Positions 63,056 through 64,000 of a DNA stretch of 64,000 nt are shown here, one piece after another. The position numbers and the translations under genes are program-made. The DNA comes from Demequina sp. NBRC 110055 (GTDB taxonomy: Bacteria > Actinomycetota > Actinomycetes > Actinomycetales > Demequinaceae): the NCBI RefSeq assembly GCF_002090135.1, contig NZ_BBRL01000009.1, positions 124,001 through 188,000 of the forward strand, read 5' to 3'. The notes under the pieces are model-generated. The model was not told the origin of the DNA, searched no databases, and was given only the letters and a program-made list of their open reading frames with translations. Within the stretch, counting starts at the first letter, position 1. Each line of letters opens with the position of its first letter.

Positions 63056-63580
63056 TCAGCCGATCAGCCGCGCGGCCTCAGCCCACCACTCGAGCCTGCT
63101 CGCGCGGCCGTCGTAGGAGGCGCGTCCCTGATTGCGCCCGGACGGGCTCGGCAGCACGACCACCCTCGCGCCCGCAAAGGTCCAATTTTGCACGCCAAGC
63201 CCCGGCGGCCGTTCACCCAGGTATCGCGCGGCGGCCTTGCCCGCCTCCTTGGAGGTAAAGGCGATCCAGGCGGGCCGATGCACCGTCACCTTCGCCTCCA
63301 GCCCTTCGGCGTCGTACGGCAGGCCCTTGTCATGGGACTGAGCCATGGTCTTGACGAGGTCCGTGAGGCCGATGCCGTACTCGGCCACCCGATCATCGTC
63401 ACCCGGGGTGAGCGGCTCGGGGACGAATCCGGCCTCGTACAGCAGGCTCCAGAAGCGGTTGCCCGGGCCCGCGTAGTAGTGCCCTCGCGACGCCGAGACC
63501 AGGCCGGGAGCGGTGCCGCAGAAGACCACCCTCAGCCCCGGAACCAGGCGATCGGGCAGGACCGGGCCGGCCACGGCCAT
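63056..63580 (-). CDS. mug: G/U mismatch-specific DNA glycosylase
   Basis: This 174-aa base-excision repair enzyme removes uracil or related bases opposite guanine. It has LRVVFCGTAPGLVSASRGHYYAGPGNRFW, matching the Mug active-site loop, and VVVLPSPSGRNQGRASYDGR in the family's substrate-pocket region. The ATG lies 2 nt after the rdgB stop, so the two are co-transcribed. Confidence 0.92.
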   Translation of the reverse strand: MAVAGPVLPDRLVPGLRVVFCGTAPGLVSASRGHYYAGPGNRFWSLLYEAGFVPEPLTPGDDDRVAEYGIGLTDLVKTMAQSHDKGLPYDAEGLEAKVTVHRPAWIAFTSKEAGKAAARYLGERPPGLGVQNWTFAGARVVVLPSPSGRNQGRASYDGRASRLEWWAEAARLIG

Positions 63581-63582
63581 TG

Positions 63583-64000
63583 TTAGTGAGCGAGCAGCGC
63601 CGCCACGTGAGGCGCGAGCGCACGGAAGGCGGCGCCTCGGTGGGACACCGCGTTCTTGGTCGCGGCGTCGAGCTCCGCGTTGGACAGCGTCTGCCCCTCG
63701 CCCACAAAAATCGGGTCGTAGCCGAAGCCTTGCTCGCCGCGCGGCTCGCGCAGCAAGGTGCCGGGCTGGCGGCCCTCGCACACGATCTCCTCACCGGCGG
63801 GCGTCACGAGAACGGCCGCACACACGAAGGCGGCGCCCCGGTGCTCGTCGGGGATGTCGGCCATCTGCGCGAGCAAGAGGTCAAGGTTGGCCTGGTCCGC
63901 GCCGTGCTGGCCCGACCACAGCGCCGAGAAGATACCCGGCGCGCCGCCCATGATGTCCACGGCGATGCCCGAGTCGTCCGCGATCGCGGGCAGTCCGCTC
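63583..64000 (-). CDS. rdgB: dITP/XTP pyrophosphatase RdgB/HAM1 (partial)
   Basis: This enzyme removes non-canonical purine nucleotides such as dITP and XTP before they enter DNA. The visible 138 residues include SGLPAIADDSGIAVDIMGGAPG with the metal- and substrate-binding DDSG, and TLSNAELDAATKNAVSHRGAAFRAL, the family's C-terminal region. The N terminus (about 60 residues) is beyond the right edge. It is upstream of mug in the same operon, a pairing of pool cleaning with base repair. Confidence 0.93.
   Translation of the reverse strand, partial: SGLPAIADDSGIAVDIMGGAPGIFSALWSGQHGADQANLDLLLAQMADIPDEHRGAAFVCAAVLVTPAGEEIVCEGRQPGTLLREPRGEQGFGYDPIFVGEGQTLSNAELDAATKNAVSHRGAAFRALAPHVAALLAH

Overview
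The window is high-GC DNA, roughly 70% by eye, with GC-rich third codon positions, GTG starts, ATGA/GTGA gene overlaps, DUF4916 and DUF4126 genes, a GlbO-type globin and an actinobacterial block of ettA, ssb, proC and two dynamin-like GTPases. These point to an actinobacterium, most likely order Micrococcales (Cellulomonas/Demequina-like); the genus is an inference. There is no rRNA, CRISPR array, transposase, integrase or phage gene. The left edge cuts an MFS transporter and the right edge cuts rdgB.

Layout. 1-12 kb: MFS exporter, lipoprotein, two tandem PepN aminopeptidases, 4-alpha-glucanotransferase, MscS channel, GlbO globin and TesB thioesterase. 12-29 kb: an exopolysaccharide locus with a priming sugar transferase, seven glycosyltransferases, a Wzy-like polymerase, a short Wzz-like protein, a membrane-anchored GH16 glucanase-like enzyme, a Wzx-like flippase, a sulfotransferase and a DUF6473-like protein. 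29-33 kb: a ProVWX-type glycine-betaine importer behind a 398-nt gene-free leader. 33-40 kb: thioesterase, glyoxalase-like protein, ettA, ssb-like gene, proC, two dynamin-like GTPases and tRNA-Arg. 40-48 kb: a YtfQRT/YjfF-type sugar importer with two ATPase genes, closed by its LacI regulator. 48-52 kb: old yellow enzyme, lipoprotein and a YtrA-type regulator with an ABC pair. 52-64 kb: orn, tRNA-His, DUF4126 protein, an OpuC-type osmolyte importer with a circularly permuted binding protein, a TetR/hydrolase pair, a kinase-like protein, an exported TIM-barrel protein, tRNA-Lys, bcp, tRNA-Leu, trxA, a DUF4916 protein, mug and rdgB.

How it works together. The polysaccharide genes form a near-complete Wzx/Wzy-type path: lipid-linked priming, chain extension, flipping, polymerisation, length control, probable sulfation, and trimming by the GH16 protein. 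Two different osmolyte importers plus MscS suggest strong osmotic regulation. The sugar importer has a near-perfect LacI operator inside its promoter. The TetR/hydrolase and YtrA/ABC units also carry visible operators.

Most notable. (1) The 56337-57368 binding protein carries the family's C-terminal segment at its N terminus, a natural circular permutation. (2) An interspersed word, CCACGGCATCGGCC with core GGCATCGGCC, recurs on both strands in genes and intergenic gaps. (3) At least eleven genes have a TAnnnT element 6-7 nt before the start codon, the signature of leaderless transcripts. (4) The lacI reading frame ends in the anticodon loop of tRNA-Arg on the opposite strand.
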